Source: Aquiluna sp. KACHI24 (GTDB lineage Bacteria; Actinomycetota; Actinomycetes; Actinomycetales; Microbacteriaceae). Taken from it: 64,000 nucleotides of DNA. Numbering within the stretch: position 1 is the first letter of the stretch; every line of letters begins with the position of its first letter. The notes beneath the pieces are model-generated. The model was not told the DNA's origin and did no database searches. It saw only the letters and a program-made list of their open reading frames with translations. Positions 1-10,499 of the stretch are shown one piece after another. A program made the translations under genes and the position numbers. The stretch is taken from NCBI RefSeq assembly GCF_025997915.1, contig NZ_AP026677.1:310001-374000 (forward strand), in the 5' to 3' direction.

Positions 1-993
1 CTCAAGATCAAGAGCTAGGGTCGTCCCACCCTTGAGCATTTGTCTCTTTGCTAACTGCTGCTGAGGGTGAGAGTCCAAGAATGGGTGGTGCACCTTGGCA
101 ATTCCTTTTGCACCGGAGAGCGCCTTCGCAATCTCAAAAGCGGAATCAGCCATCTTGTGAACTCGCATCTCCATGGTCTCAAGCGACTTCAGTAGCACCC
201 AGGCGTTGAAAGGCGAAAGAGATGGTCCGGTGTGACGGGTGAATGGCTTTAGGTGTTGGTCGATGTATTCCTTGGAGCCCAGTAGCGCTCCACCCAATAC
301 CCGGCCCTGACCATCGATGTGTTTGGTTGCCGAATACATCACGACATCGGCACCAAACTCCAATGGCTTTTGAAGCACCGGTGATGCCATGACGTTGTCA
401 ACGATCAAGAGTGCCCCCGCTGAGTGAGAGAGCTTTGCGACCATAGCGATGTCGACAATCTCCATCAGTGGGTTTGAAGGAGTCTCGATAAAGACCGCCT
501 TCGCCTTTTTACTGAGTGCCCTCTCCCAAGCGTCCTGGGTGTTTTCGATAACTACCTCAACCTCGACGCCCCAGCGCGGCAAGATCTCGGTTAGGACTAC
601 ATAGCAGGAGGAGAACATAGCGCCGGATGCCACTACTCGATCGCCGGCGGAAACCAAGCAGGCCACAGAGGCAAACATCGCACTCATCCCACTACCGGTT
701 GCGTGTGCGGCTTCCGCACCTTCAATTAGAGCTAGACGCTCCTCAAACATTTGGACAGTTGGGTTTGAAAACCTGGAGTAGAGGTGGTGCTCTTCGGTTT
801 CAGCGAAGCTGGCCTCTGCCTGTTCTGCGCTGTCGTAGGTGAATCCTGAGTTGAGAAATAGCGCCTCGGAGGTCTCTTGAAAACCCGTTCTGGTCAGGCC
901 GCCGCGGACCGCGATGGTGTCCGGGTGCAGCTCACGTGAGGTAGGTGTTGAGCTGTTTGGGTTATAGCCCCAGGGTCGATTGCGCTTTGTCAT
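1..993 (-). CDS. metZ: O-succinylhomoserine sulfhydrylase, partial at left edge
   Basis: PLP-dependent Cys/Met-metabolism enzyme that should form homocysteine from an activated homoserine and sulfide. The first 331 residues are present and the C-terminus lies outside the window. The PLP lysine is K224 in SATKHIDGQGR; this GQGR sequence, and the VDNVMASPVLQKP stretch just before it, are typical of MetZ rather than of cystathionine gamma-synthase, though MetY/MetB cannot be fully excluded without the end of the gene. Translation begins at ATG 993, 39 bases from the divergent SprT-like gene. A TATGTT hexamer lies 8 bases upstream of the start, so the mRNA may be nearly leaderless. Confidence 0.85.
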   Translation of the reverse strand, partial: MTKRNRPWGYNPNSSTPTSRELHPDTIAVRGGLTRTGFQETSEALFLNSGFTYDSAEQAEASFAETEEHHLYSRFSNPTVQMFEERLALIEGAEAAHATGSGMSAMFASVACLVSAGDRVVASGAMFSSCYVVLTEILPRWGVEVEVVIENTQDAWERALSKKAKAVFIETPSNPLMEIVDIAMVAKLSHSAGALLIVDNVMASPVLQKPLEFGADVVMYSATKHIDGQGRVLGGALLGSKEYIDQHLKPFTRHTGPSLSPFNAWVLLKSLETMEMRVHKMADSAFEIAKALSGAKGIAKVHHPFLDSHPQQQLAKRQMLKGGTTLALDLE

Positions 994-1019
994 TGCCCAA
1001 AAACATACCCGCAAACCCA

Positions 1020-1025
1020 TAGTCT
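1020..1025 (+). promoter_or_regulatory. Leaderless -10 box of SprT-like gene
   Basis: TAGTCT ends 7 bases before the GTG at 1033, with no Shine-Dalgarno in between. This fits the TANNNT-plus-6-or-7 pattern seen repeatedly in this window. Confidence 0.55.
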
Positions 1026-1032
1026 TTGCAGC

Positions 1033-1476
1033 GTGGAAACCAAAGTCATCGCTTTAGCGACCGAGCTTTTTCAAAAGCACGGCATCGTGAACTACTCCTT
1101 CGGATTCGATAGAGCGATTCGCAGGGCTGGGTTATGCGACTACACCAAGCGCCGAATAACCATTTCTAAGCACCTCTTGGCTGCTGCTGACATGGATCAA
1201 ATTGAACAGGTGCTGCTGCATGAGATTGCCCATGCATTGGTCGGTAAGAGCGCAGGTCACGGCAAGATCTGGCGACAGAAGGCCAGTGAGATCGGCTATC
1301 GCCACGAGAGGATCGACGGGTCATCGCTGGCCTCTGAAGTTGCAAAGTGGCGGGGAAGTTGTCCCCAAGATCACGAGCACTACCGCTCGAGAAAACCGCA
1401 GCGGCCACTGTCTTGCAAACTTTGTGCGCCGAGTTTTTCTAGGCGCTACCTGATTAGCTGGGTTGAGGTCCGATGA
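1033..1476 (+). CDS. SprT-like zinc metallopeptidase domain protein
   Basis: 147-residue protein of the SprT/Spartan-like family. The zinc-protease signature HEIAH is at residues 63-67, followed by GHGKIWR about 10 residues later, where the family places its third ligand region. The C-terminus carries a small Cys/His cluster (SCPQDHEH and CKLC), consistent with the zinc ribbon that follows SprT domains. Substrate unknown; the eukaryotic relatives degrade DNA-protein crosslinks, but that role is only an analogy here. GTG start fixed by the -10 box just upstream. The last 23 bases overlap the 3' end of the convergent carotenoid elongase gene. Confidence 0.8.
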   Translation: METKVIALATELFQKHGIVNYSFGFDRAIRRAGLCDYTKRRITISKHLLAAADMDQIEQVLLHEIAHALVGKSAGHGKIWRQKASEIGYRHERIDGSSLASEVAKWRGSCPQDHEHYRSRKPQRPLSCKLCAPSFSRRYLISWVEVR

Positions 1477-2311
1477 TTACGGCACTGACGATCGCGCCTG
1501 CCAAAAAGTTCAAATAGATAAATCGTCTCCATCCACGATTCGCTACCTCGCAGTTTTCATCCGTTATGCCCCATTCGCGACCAACCACGAATAGGTATGG
1601 AAGAGCTGCCAGCGCAGCCTGCGGATAGCGATCACCAAGGAACAGGGTGACCACCCCCGCTACCAAATACATGAAAAATGCGATTCGAACGGTCGCCTTG
1701 GCCCCCAATACGGTGGCAATCGACGCGATACCGGCCTCTCGGTCGGCTCTAATGTCTTGCACCGCCCCGAAAGCATGCGAAGCCATGCCCCAGAGGGTGA
1801 AGCTAAAGGTGATTAGCCAGATCCTTTGATCAAAGCTCGCTCCTGCAAGAGTGAGACCAAAGAGCATGGGGCCAACAAAGTGCATGGCTGAGGTGAAGGA
1901 ATCAAGAAACGGAATCTCTTTGAATCGAAGGCCACCGAGGCTGTAAGCGACTACCGAAAACAAAACCACCATCAGGACCACCGAGCTGAGCAGGTCCCCA
2001 ACCAGCAACAGGTAGATCACAAATGGGATTGTTAAGCCGAAGGAAATCAAAAGGGTGGGCCGGTGATACTTGGGCTCTAAGAGGCCACCCTCGATGCCAC
2101 CTTTTCTTGGGTTACGCAGATCTGAGGGGTAATCAAATACGTCATTCACCCCATACATCAAAAGGTTGTAGGGGATCAGAAAAAACAAACTGCCAATTAG
2201 CAGGTTGGTATCTAGCTCTCCCGTCGCCAAGAAATAGGCTGCGGCAAATGGGAAAGCGGTATTGATCCAAGAGATTGGACGAGATGAGATGAAGAGCTTT
2301 TTCAGCATCAA
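1454..2311 (-). CDS. crtEb: UbiA-family prenyltransferase, probable lycopene elongase
   Basis: 285-residue integral membrane prenyltransferase with the two Asp-rich metal/pyrophosphate motifs: NDVFDYPSD at 56-64 and DIRAD at 186-190, and several hydrophobic segments between. Its place as last gene of an operon with crtB, crtI and the two small lycopene cyclase subunits points to CrtEb/LbtB-type lycopene elongase, which adds C5 dimethylallyl units to both ends of lycopene to give C50 flavuxanthin-like products. The start overlaps the stop of the upstream cyclase gene (ATGA, 2308-2311). Another UbiA-type role (menaquinone, heme O) is less likely in this context. Confidence 0.82.
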   Translation of the reverse strand: MMLKKLFISSRPISWINTAFPFAAAYFLATGELDTNLLIGSLFFLIPYNLLMYGVNDVFDYPSDLRNPRKGGIEGGLLEPKYHRPTLLISFGLTIPFVIYLLLVGDLLSSVVLMVVLFSVVAYSLGGLRFKEIPFLDSFTSAMHFVGPMLFGLTLAGASFDQRIWLITFSFTLWGMASHAFGAVQDIRADREAGIASIATVLGAKATVRIAFFMYLVAGVVTLFLGDRYPQAALAALPYLFVVGREWGITDENCEVANRGWRRFIYLNFLAGAIVSAVIIGPQPS

Positions 2312-2592
2312 CCTCTCCTAAAGAATTCATATAGCGATGGGGTCAGCACCAGAGCCACCAGAGTGTAGGCAAAGTCCTCGATGGGTGCATAGCCAAGCAT
2401 GATGCCTAGGAGCTTCTCTTGGTCGTATGCCACTATCCCGGTTCCGATGATCACGTTATCGAAGATCAGCGTCAGAGTCAGCATCACCAAGCTCGTGATG
2501 ATGACCGGCCTCGCTCGTAGCTGCTTGCGAACCAAGACTGTGTAGAGAGCGAAAATACCCAACACCAAGGCCGTCAACTCTGGATAGCTCAT
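2308..2592 (-). CDS. crtYf: C50 carotenoid cyclase subunit (lycopene cyclase domain)
   Basis: 94-residue membrane protein, about three transmembrane helices, with the PIED motif at residues 70-73 typical of one subunit of heterodimeric lycopene-type cyclases (CrtYf/LbtC/CrtYd). I place the start at ATG 2592, which overlaps the stop of the preceding subunit as ATGA; a longer reading frame to 2631 would overlap that gene by 43 bases. With its partner it should cyclize the C50 chain ends made by the elongase, giving a decaprenoxanthin- or sarcinaxanthin-like pigment. Ring type (epsilon or gamma) cannot be read from sequence alone. Confidence 0.85.
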   Translation of the reverse strand: MSYPELTALVLGIFALYTVLVRKQLRARPVIITSLVMLTLTLIFDNVIIGTGIVAYDQEKLLGIMLGYAPIEDFAYTLVALVLTPSLYEFFRRG

Positions 2593-2903
2593 TTGGACGC
2601 CCACCTGTAAACCACGAGGGTGTTGTAGCAAAGAAGCGTGAGGAAGAAAACCTCTTCAAGCGGAAGTTCGGGGGCGAGCAGGATGCCACTTAGGTGTGGC
2701 GCATCACCGCGGAAGAAGATGCCGTTGATTATCCCGACGATGTCCCAGGCCAAAAACACTGCCACCGAGATGGTAACTGCGAGCAAGGTTGCCCGGGCGT
2801 CAACGAACAGAGCCAGCTTGTGGGTGAAGTCCAAAAGCCCAACTCCCAAGATGGAGAGGATCAGTGCGATCAGGTAAAGGTAGGGGACTACCTCCTGAAT
2901 CAC
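2589..2903 (-). CDS. crtYe: C50 carotenoid cyclase subunit (lycopene cyclase domain)
   Basis: 104-residue membrane protein with three predicted helices and the PLEE motif at residues 81-84, the signature of the first subunit of heterodimeric carotenoid cyclases (CrtYe/LbtA/CrtYc). It starts at GTG 2903, whose GTGA overlaps the crtI stop codon, and its own stop overlaps the next start by ATGA, so translation of the two subunits is probably coupled. Works as a membrane heterodimer with the product of the next gene on the elongated lycopene backbone. Confidence 0.85.
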   Translation of the reverse strand: MIQEVVPYLYLIALILSILGVGLLDFTHKLALFVDARATLLAVTISVAVFLAWDIVGIINGIFFRGDAPHLSGILLAPELPLEEVFFLTLLCYNTLVVYRWASK

Positions 2904-4477
2904 TGCAGGCCTCTCCAGCTCTTGACTGGGGATAGCTCACCCTTGGTTGGGCCGGCACTGCGGTCATCGATCAGGTGCTTATAAACCAACTCTGCTCCGA
3001 TTAGACACATCGGTAGGCCAATGCCTGGGATGGTGTTGTGACCTGTGTAGAGCAGGTTCTTGACCTTCTTGGACTTATTGGATGGTCTAAAGAATGCGCT
3101 CTGGGTGAGGGTGTGAGCCATGCCCAGTGCGGTTCCGCTCCAGGCGTTTAGCTCAGACTCAAAGTTCGCAGGACCAACTGTCCTTCGCACCACAATGCGC
3201 TCCTTAAGGTCTGGGATGTCACACCACTGGGCAATTTGATCAATGATGCGATCCGCCTCAGCCTCAAACTCTGGGTCGCCCGAGCCATTTATGCCACCGC
3301 GACCAATGGCAGGATCGGCTGCAATCGGAACTAGGACAAACAGGTTCTCATGATCCTGAGGGGCAACGCTGGAATCGGTCTTTGATGGCATGCAGAGGTA
3401 GAGCGATGCAGGTGACGGCACCTTGCTCTTGCCATCGGCCTTTCTGAAGACCTCTTTGAAGTTCGATGCCCAGTCCTTGGTATAGAGCAGTGTGTGATGA
3501 TCCAGCTGAGAAATCTTGCCCTTGATGCCCAGGTAAATCAAAAGTGCTGATGGACCTGGGACCTTCTTGTCCCAAAAGCGCTGCGGATAGGTCTGGTGCT
3601 TTTCATCTAGCAGCTTGGTCTCGACGTGGTGCAAATCGGCGCTTGCCACAACAACATCGGCCCGAATCTCAGACTCTCCAACCTTGACTCCAACAGCCTT
3701 GCCGTTCTCGACCAGGATTTTCTGAACCGGTGAGGAGGTGTGAATCTCAACGCCTTGCTTTTTCGCAAGGCGCTCGATGGATTCGATGATTGTGTAGATG
3801 CCACCGCGTGGGTAGAAGACTCCCTGATTCATGTCAACGTGAGTCATCAGGTGATACATGCTCGGGGTGTCATAGGGCGATGCACCAAGAAATACCGCTG
3901 GGAAGTTCAGCATCTTCTTCAGGCGTTCGTCTCTTACAAACTTCCCAGAGAAGGTCCAAAGTGGTGTCACTAGGAGCTTCAGGAATTCACCGAGTCTCGC
4001 AAGCACCTCTGGGTGGAAGAAGCTTCGTGGGTCTCGGAAGTTTGTGTAGAGGAAGTGTTTGATTGAGAGCTTGTAGGCATCTTCGGCACTGTCGAGGTAG
4101 CGCTGCAAGGCAGCTCCTGCTCCAGGCTCGATGGACTCAAACATGGACTTGATCTCGTCTACGTTCTCGCTCATCAGAAGCTTGTCGCCCTCACCCTCAT
4201 TGCGCGTTTGGTAGGCGGGGGAGAGTCGGACTAGATCGAGCTCGGCGCTCGCGGTGGTTCCCATTAGGTTGTAAAACTGCTCGAAAGCATCTGGCATCAG
4301 GTACCAGCTTGGTCCCATGTCAAAACGGAAGCCATCCTTCTCCCAGAGGTAGGCGCGTCCACCTAGGGACTCCTTTGCCTCATAGAGGGTCACCTTCATG
4401 CCAGCCTTGGCCAATAGGGCGGCAGAGGAAAGTCCGGCGATGCCGCCACCGATTACGATGGCAGTTTTTTGACTCAT
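2900..4477 (-). CDS. crtI: Phytoene desaturase
   Basis: 525-residue CrtI-type FAD enzyme that converts phytoene stepwise to lycopene at the membrane. The N-terminal dinucleotide fold GGGIAG is at residues 8-13, followed by the acidic end of beta-2 (YEAKESLGG), and the C-terminal FAD/substrate signature ending GIGLPMCLIGAE lies near residue 485. Length is normal for the family. Overlaps crtB upstream (ATGA at 4474-4477) and crtYe downstream (GTGA at 2900-2903), so it belongs to a tightly coupled five-gene carotenoid operon. Confidence 0.95.
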   Translation of the reverse strand: MSQKTAIVIGGGIAGLSSAALLAKAGMKVTLYEAKESLGGRAYLWEKDGFRFDMGPSWYLMPDAFEQFYNLMGTTASAELDLVRLSPAYQTRNEGEGDKLLMSENVDEIKSMFESIEPGAGAALQRYLDSAEDAYKLSIKHFLYTNFRDPRSFFHPEVLARLGEFLKLLVTPLWTFSGKFVRDERLKKMLNFPAVFLGASPYDTPSMYHLMTHVDMNQGVFYPRGGIYTIIESIERLAKKQGVEIHTSSPVQKILVENGKAVGVKVGESEIRADVVVASADLHHVETKLLDEKHQTYPQRFWDKKVPGPSALLIYLGIKGKISQLDHHTLLYTKDWASNFKEVFRKADGKSKVPSPASLYLCMPSKTDSSVAPQDHENLFVLVPIAADPAIGRGGINGSGDPEFEAEADRIIDQIAQWCDIPDLKERIVVRRTVGPANFESELNAWSGTALGMAHTLTQSAFFRPSNKSKKVKNLLYTGHNTIPGIGLPMCLIGAELVYKHLIDDRSAGPTKGELSPVKSWRGLQ

Positions 4478-5367
4478 GGCTTAGCTCCTAAAAACGCGCG
4501 GGCGACCAAGATCAACTTCTTGAAATTGCTCACGCTGATACGGGTGTTAATCAAATCCTTGGCCGATGTGTTTCCGATTTTGCGATTTAGTTCGGCAAAC
4601 AAAAGCTGAGCGGCGGTAACGGCGACTCTCGCAGAGGTTGGAAGAAGCGGTAGCGATTGGGCGCTGATACTCAAGTCATTGTCGATGTCTTGAACCAATC
4701 GCTCTTTGGTTGCCTCATCAAAGTTGTTGACGTTGACACCTGGGAAGTAGGAGCGACCTAGCCGTCCAAAGTCTGCAGCGAGGTCTCTAAGAAAGTTCAC
4801 CTTTTGGAATGCGCTGCCAAGCGCTCTGGCACCCTTGACTAGCTGAACTTTTTGCTCTTGGGTGTAGCTCTGACCCTGCACGAACGCCGCAAGGCACATC
4901 AAACCAACCACCTCGGCAGAGCCATAGACATAGCGTTCAAATGATTCTTGATCATGCTCGGACTCAGTCAGGTCCTGGCGCATCGAATAGAAAAACGGCT
5001 CAACAATGTCTTTGGCAATGCCGACTTCGCGCGCGGTTACTGCAAAAGAGTGCAGAATCAGGTTGGTTGAAAAACCTCGCTCCATTGCCCGGTAGGTCTC
5101 GGCTTCAAAGGCGTCGAGCTCTAGAGCGGGATCGAGGTTCGCCGCATTTAGAGCCGCCTGCTGAGCGGAACCGTCGACGATCTCATCCGCAACCCGCACC
5201 ATCGCGTAGATGTTTTCGATGTGATGACGAAGTGACTTTGGCAGCAGTTTGGTGGCAGCACCAAAGGAAGTTGAGTAGCTGTAAATCACCTCGGCACTCG
5301 CCCGATGAGCGGCCTCGGTGTAAAGCGCTAGACCAGTAGGCACTTTGGTGGTGTCTTGGGATTCCAC
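4474..5367 (-). CDS. crtB: Phytoene synthase
   Basis: 297-residue squalene/phytoene synthase-family protein that condenses two geranylgeranyl diphosphates to phytoene. The two Asp-rich substrate motifs are visible: DEIVD at residues 61-65 and DLAAD at 195-199, the latter followed by GRSYFP. First gene of the carotenoid operon. GTG start at 5367 is supported by a leaderless-type -10 box (TAGCCT) ending 6 bases upstream. No geranylgeranyl diphosphate synthase (crtE) or isopentenyl diphosphate isomerase gene is in this cluster, so the C20 precursor must come from elsewhere in the genome. Confidence 0.93.
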   Translation of the reverse strand: MESQDTTKVPTGLALYTEAAHRASAEVIYSYSTSFGAATKLLPKSLRHHIENIYAMVRVADEIVDGSAQQAALNAANLDPALELDAFEAETYRAMERGFSTNLILHSFAVTAREVGIAKDIVEPFFYSMRQDLTESEHDQESFERYVYGSAEVVGLMCLAAFVQGQSYTQEQKVQLVKGARALGSAFQKVNFLRDLAADFGRLGRSYFPGVNVNNFDEATKERLVQDIDNDLSISAQSLPLLPTSARVAVTAAQLLFAELNRKIGNTSAKDLINTRISVSNFKKLILVARAFLGAKP

Positions 5368-5373
5368 TCACCT

Positions 5374-5402
5374 AGGCTACCCCCTTTATTGGTGGCTAAG
5401 AT
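5374..5402. promoter_or_regulatory. Divergent leaderless promoters of crtB and ilvD
   Basis: On the minus strand TAGCCT (5379-5374) ends 6 bases before the crtB GTG; on the plus strand TAAGAT (5397-5402) ends 6 bases before the ilvD ATG. Neither start has a well-spaced Shine-Dalgarno. No leader peptide or attenuator fits in the 41-base gap, so ilvD is not controlled by classical attenuation here. Confidence 0.65.
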
Positions 5403-5408
5403 TGGTTT

Positions 5409-7100
5409 ATGCCAAGCCCAATGAAACCTCGTAGTCACGTTGTAACGGATGGAATTGAAAGGGCTGCCGCGCGCGGAATGCTGCGGGCAGTCGGAATGGG
5501 TGACGAGGACTGGGAAAAGCCGCAAATCGGTGTGGCGTCGTCATGGAACGAAGTAACCCCATGCAACCTCTCACTGGATCGGCTGGCCGATGCCGCCAAG
5601 ATGGGTGTGCACGCAGCCAAGGGCTACCCACTTGAGTTCGGAACCATTTCGGTTTCTGACGGTATCTCAATGGGTCACGAGGGTATGCACTTCTCGCTTG
5701 TCTCTCGTGAGGTAATCGCGGACTCGGTTGAGACCGTTATGCAGGCTGAGCGTTTGGATGGTTCAGTCCTTTTGGCCGGCTGTGACAAGTCCCTACCTGG
5801 CATGTTGATGGCAGCTGCTCGTTTGGATTTGGCATCGGTATTTCTCTATGCCGGATCGATTGCTCCGGGCTGGGTAAAGCTTTCTGATGGCACCGAAAAA
5901 GAGGTCACTATCATCGACGCCTTCGAGGCAGTCGGTGCTTGCAAGGCCGGCAAGATGAGTCTTGAGGATTTGGACCGCATCGAGCGTGCGATCTGTCCGG
6001 GTGAAGGCGCATGTGGCGGTATGTACACCGCTAACACGATGGCTTCGATCGGTGAAGCGCTCGGCATGAGCCTTCCTGGTTCCGCGTCACCACCCTCTGC
6101 AGACCGTCGTCGCGATGCCTGGGCTCACCGCTCGGGTGAGGCCGTTGTCAACCTGATTGCTAAGGGCATCACTGCACGTCAGATCCTGACCAAGAAGGCA
6201 TTTGAAAACGCAATCGCTGTCTTGATGGCCTTTGGTGGTTCGACAAACGCTGTGCTGCACCTCCTAGCAATCGCCCGTGAGGCCGAGGTTGACCTTCAAC
6301 TTTCCGACTTCAACCGAATTGCCGACAAGGTGCCACACCTTGGAGACCTAAAGCCATTCGGTCAGTTTGTAATGAACGATGTCGACCGCGTCGGTGGTGT
6401 GCCGGTTGTAATGAAGGCCCTGCTTGATGCCGGTCTCATTCACGGTGACTGCCTAACCGTTACCGGTAAGACCGTTGCCGAAAACTTGGCAGACATTAAC
6501 CCACCAGACCCAGACGGCAAGATCATCCGTGCGATGAACAACCCAATCCACAAGACCGGCGGTATCACCGTCCTTCACGGCACCATCGCTCCTGAGGGCG
6601 CAGTTGTAAAGACTGCAGGGTTTGACCTCGAGTTCTTCGAGGGTCCAGCTCGCGTTTTTGATCGTGAGCAGGGAGCCATGGATGCACTCTCCCGCGGCGA
6701 GATCAGCGCCGGTGACGTAGTGGTAATTCGCTACGAGGGTCCAAAGGGTGGGCCTGGTATGCGCGAGATGCTCGCCATCACTGGAGCAATCAAGGGTGCA
6801 GGATTGGGCAAGGATGTCCTACTATTGACAGACGGACGATTCTCAGGCGGCACAACCGGCCTGTGCATCGGACACATAGCACCAGAAGCAACCGATGGCG
6901 GACCTATTGCCCTGGTGCGCGATGGAGACCTAATTAGGGTCGACATTGCAGCTCGTTCTCTTGACTTACTGGTCGACGAAGAAGAGCTGGCTGCCCGCAG
7001 ACAGAACTGGCAGCCGCTTCCCCCGCGCTACACCCGCGGTGTTCTAGGGAAGTACTCCAAGCTATTCAGATCTGCCGCAGAAGGTGCTTTCTGCGGTTAA
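5409..7100 (+). CDS. ilvD: Dihydroxy-acid dehydratase
   Basis: 563-residue enzyme of valine/isoleucine (and pantothenate) synthesis; dehydrates dihydroxy acids to 2-keto acids. Three conserved Cys sites are visible at C52 (TPCNLS), C125 (GCDKS) and C202 ([10 protein letters not shown]), the pattern of [2Fe-2S] IlvD enzymes. Length is standard. First gene of ilvD-ilvB-ilvN-ilvC; its ATG directly follows a leaderless-type -10 box. The gap to ilvB is only 22 bases, so read-through transcription into the rest of the operon is expected. Confidence 0.96.
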   Translation: MPSPMKPRSHVVTDGIERAAARGMLRAVGMGDEDWEKPQIGVASSWNEVTPCNLSLDRLADAAKMGVHAAKGYPLEFGTISVSDGISMGHEGMHFSLVSREVIADSVETVMQAERLDGSVLLAGCDKSLPGMLMAAARLDLASVFLYAGSIAPGWVKLSDGTEKEVTIIDAFEAVGACKAGKMSLEDLDRIERAICPGEGACGGMYTANTMASIGEALGMSLPGSASPPSADRRRDAWAHRSGEAVVNLIAKGITARQILTKKAFENAIAVLMAFGGSTNAVLHLLAIAREAEVDLQLSDFNRIADKVPHLGDLKPFGQFVMNDVDRVGGVPVVMKALLDAGLIHGDCLTVTGKTVAENLADINPPDPDGKIIRAMNNPIHKTGGITVLHGTIAPEGAVVKTAGFDLEFFEGPARVFDREQGAMDALSRGEISAGDVVVIRYEGPKGGPGMREMLAITGAIKGAGLGKDVLLLTDGRFSGGTTGLCIGHIAPEATDGGPIALVRDGDLIRVDIAARSLDLLVDEEELAARRQNWQPLPPRYTRGVLGKYSKLFRSAAEGAFCG

Positions 7101-7122
7101 TACCGACTTGATAAGGAATTCG

Positions 7123-8877
7123 ATGGCTACCGAAACCCTCACCGGAGCGCAAGCAATCATTCGCTCTTTGGAGATGCTGGGTGTCGACACCGTCTTTGGT
7201 TTGCCCGGTGGCGCAATTCTGCCCACCTACGACCCACTGATGGACTCCAGCAAGATTCGTCACATTTTGGTGCGTCACGAGCAGGGCGCAGGCCACGCAG
7301 CAGAAGGCTATGCGGCAGCCAGCGGGAAGCTCGGAGTTTGCATCGCAACCAGCGGACCAGGAGCAACTAACCTGGTGACCCCAATCATGGACGCGATGAT
7401 GGACTCGGTGCCCATGCTTGCAATCACCGGTCAGGTGAACTCGCACGCCATCGGAACTGATGCTTTCCAGGAGGCCGACATTGTCGGCATCACAATGCCA
7501 ATCACCAAGCACAGTTTCTTGGTTACAAAGGCAGAAGATATCCCGGCGACCATGGCAGCTGCTTACGAGCTTGCAACCACCGGTCGCCCAGGACCAGTCT
7601 TGGTTGACGTTGCCAAGGATGCTCAAAACGCAAAGTTTGAATTCAACTGGCCACCAAAGGTTGACCTACCTGGTTATAAGCCAGTTACCGACCCGCATGG
7701 CAAGCAGGTAACTGCTGCAGCAGAGCTGATTCTGGCTTCGAAGAAGCCAATCCTTTACGTTGGTGGCGGTGTGATCAGAGCTGGCGCTCACCGGGAGCTT
7801 CTCAAGCTTGCCGAGCTCATCAACGCTCCAGTGACCACCACCTTGATGGCGCGCGGTGCTTTCCCTGACTCGCACCCTAATCACCTTGGTATGCCAGGTA
7901 TGCACGGAACCGTGCCAGCGGTGACCGGACTTCAGAAATCGGATCTCCTGATCACTCTGGGTGCCCGTTTCGATGACCGCGTGACCGGAGACGTAAAGAG
8001 CTTTGCCCGAGAGGCAAAGGTCATTCACGTTGACATTGACCCAGCCGAGATTGGCAAGATTCGTCACGCCGATGTCCCAATTGTTGGTGATGCCAAGGTC
8101 GTAATTTCGATGTTGATTGCTGAGCTTGAAAAGCAGCTCGGTGGCACCAAGCCCGATTATTCGGCATGGTGGCAGTTCCTCAATGGGCTCAAGGAGCGCT
8201 ACCCACTTGGTTATGTCGATCTCGATGACGGCAAGCTCGCTCCGCAAACCGTTATCAAGCGAATCGGTGAGCTTTCCGGACCTGAGGCGATCTACTGCGC
8301 CGGTGTTGGTCAACATCAGATGTGGGCGGCACAGTTCATTAACTACGAGCGTCCAAACTCCTGGGTTAACTCAGGTGGAGCCGGAACTATGGGTTACTCG
8401 GTTCCAGCCGCGATGGGTGCCAAGGTTGCTCAGCCGGATCGTTTGGTTTGGTCAATCGACGGCGATGGCTGCTTCCAAATGACCAACCAGGAGTTGGCGA
8501 CCTGCGCGATCAACAACATTCCAATCAAGGTTGCGATCATCAATAACTCGTCCTTGGGAATGGTCCGTCAGTGGCAGACCCTGTTCTACAACGAGCGCTA
8601 CTCCAACACTGATTTGCACACCGGAACTGACACCCTGATGATCCCCGACTTCGTCAAGCTCGCTGAAGCCTACGGCTGCCTAGCGATTCGCGTGGAGAAG
8701 GAAGAGGAGATCGACCCAGCCATCAAGTTGGCCATGGAAACCAACGACCGCCCAGTGGTGATCGACTTCATCGTTGGTCGAGATGCGATGGTGTGGCCAA
8801 TGGTCCCCGCCGGAGTCTCCAACGACGCCGTGCAGTACGCCCGCGATGCCAGACCGATCTGGGAAGGGGACGAGTAA
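7123..8877 (+). CDS. ilvB: Acetolactate synthase, large (catalytic) subunit
   Basis: 584-residue ThDP-dependent enzyme, first committed step of branched-chain amino acid synthesis. The catalytic Glu that activates ThDP is E53 in [14 protein letters not shown], and the metal/ThDP motif GDG...NN is in the C-terminal third (GDGCFQM then INNSSLGMV). I choose ATG 7123 because AAGGA lies 5 bases upstream and the sequence preceding it is not family-like. The next gene starts on the base after its stop, so the regulatory subunit is translationally coupled. Confidence 0.96.
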   Translation: MATETLTGAQAIIRSLEMLGVDTVFGLPGGAILPTYDPLMDSSKIRHILVRHEQGAGHAAEGYAAASGKLGVCIATSGPGATNLVTPIMDAMMDSVPMLAITGQVNSHAIGTDAFQEADIVGITMPITKHSFLVTKAEDIPATMAAAYELATTGRPGPVLVDVAKDAQNAKFEFNWPPKVDLPGYKPVTDPHGKQVTAAAELILASKKPILYVGGGVIRAGAHRELLKLAELINAPVTTTLMARGAFPDSHPNHLGMPGMHGTVPAVTGLQKSDLLITLGARFDDRVTGDVKSFAREAKVIHVDIDPAEIGKIRHADVPIVGDAKVVISMLIAELEKQLGGTKPDYSAWWQFLNGLKERYPLGYVDLDDGKLAPQTVIKRIGELSGPEAIYCAGVGQHQMWAAQFINYERPNSWVNSGGAGTMGYSVPAAMGAKVAQPDRLVWSIDGDGCFQMTNQELATCAINNIPIKVAIINNSSLGMVRQWQTLFYNERYSNTDLHTGTDTLMIPDFVKLAEAYGCLAIRVEKEEEIDPAIKLAMETNDRPVVIDFIVGRDAMVWPMVPAGVSNDAVQYARDARPIWEGDE

Positions 8878-9384
8878 ATGAGTCAGCACGTACTCTCACT
8901 ACTGGTTGAAGATAAGCCAGGTATTTTGACCCGCGTCGCCGCACTGTTTGCGCGTCGTGGTTTCAACATCGAGTCTTTGGCCGTTGGAACCACCGAGGTT
9001 GAGGGTGTTTCAAGAATCACCGCCGTGGTAAGTCTTGACGGACAACCACTCGAGCAGGTAACCAAGCAGTTGAACAAGCTTGTCAACGTTCTGAAGATCG
9101 TTGAGCTCGAGCAGGACAATTCGGTGGCCCGCGATCACATGTTGATTAAGGTCAAAACCGATGCCGCCACTCGCTCTCAGGTGCTCGAAGCCGTTACGCT
9201 GTTTCGTGCCCGAGTTATTGACGTGGTCAGCGACTCGGTTGTTATCGAGGTCACCGGCGACACCGCTAAGTGCAAGGCATTTCTGAAGGTGCTCGAACCA
9301 TTCGGCATTAAAGAACTCGTTCAGTCTGGAGCAATCGCGATCTCTCGCGGCTCTAAGTCAATGAGCGAAAAAGTGCTTCGCTAA
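8878..9384 (+). CDS. ilvN: Acetolactate synthase, small (regulatory) subunit
   Basis: 168-residue regulatory subunit (IlvN/IlvH type) with an N-terminal ACT domain (about residues 4-75, beginning HVLSLLVEDKPGILTRV) and a C-terminal ALS_ss_C domain. It binds valine and confers feedback inhibition on the catalytic subunit. ATG immediately follows the ilvB stop codon without its own clear Shine-Dalgarno, which supports coupled translation and a fixed subunit ratio. Confidence 0.95.
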   Translation: MSQHVLSLLVEDKPGILTRVAALFARRGFNIESLAVGTTEVEGVSRITAVVSLDGQPLEQVTKQLNKLVNVLKIVELEQDNSVARDHMLIKVKTDAATRSQVLEAVTLFRARVIDVVSDSVVIEVTGDTAKCKAFLKVLEPFGIKELVQSGAIAISRGSKSMSEKVLR

Positions 9385-9414
9385 GAAATAGATCTACCAA
9401 ACAAGGAGAAATAA

Positions 9415-10443
<1,029 letters not shown>

Positions 10444-10453
10444 TTTCCAGTCC

Positions 10454-10484
10454 AAACCCCCGAGAGCAAACTCTCGGGGGTTTT
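10454..10484 (+). terminator. Intrinsic terminator after ilvC
   Basis: Perfect 13-base stem AAACCCCCGAGAG / CTCTCGGGGGTTT around a CAAA loop, running into a T tract. Its end is only 4 bases from the -10 box of the next gene. Confidence 0.93.
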
Positions 10485-10487
10485 GGC

Positions 10488-10493
10488 TATTCT
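10488..10493 (+). promoter_or_regulatory. Leaderless -10 box of RibD-like reductase gene
   Basis: TATTCT ends 6 bases before ATG 10500 and directly follows the ilvC terminator, so terminator and new promoter are packed within 50 bases. Confidence 0.65.
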
Positions 10494-10499
10494 GGGCAA

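Noticed and set aside
5368-5408. Leader peptide or T-box ahead of the ilv operon
   Set aside because: Only 41 bases separate crtB and ilvD and both starts look leaderless, so there is no room.
7066-8316. Two long minus-strand open frames (186 and 216 residues) inside ilvB
   Set aside because: Shadows of a well-supported coding frame; sequences are low-complexity Cys/His-rich or unlike any family, with no promoter or ribosome site.
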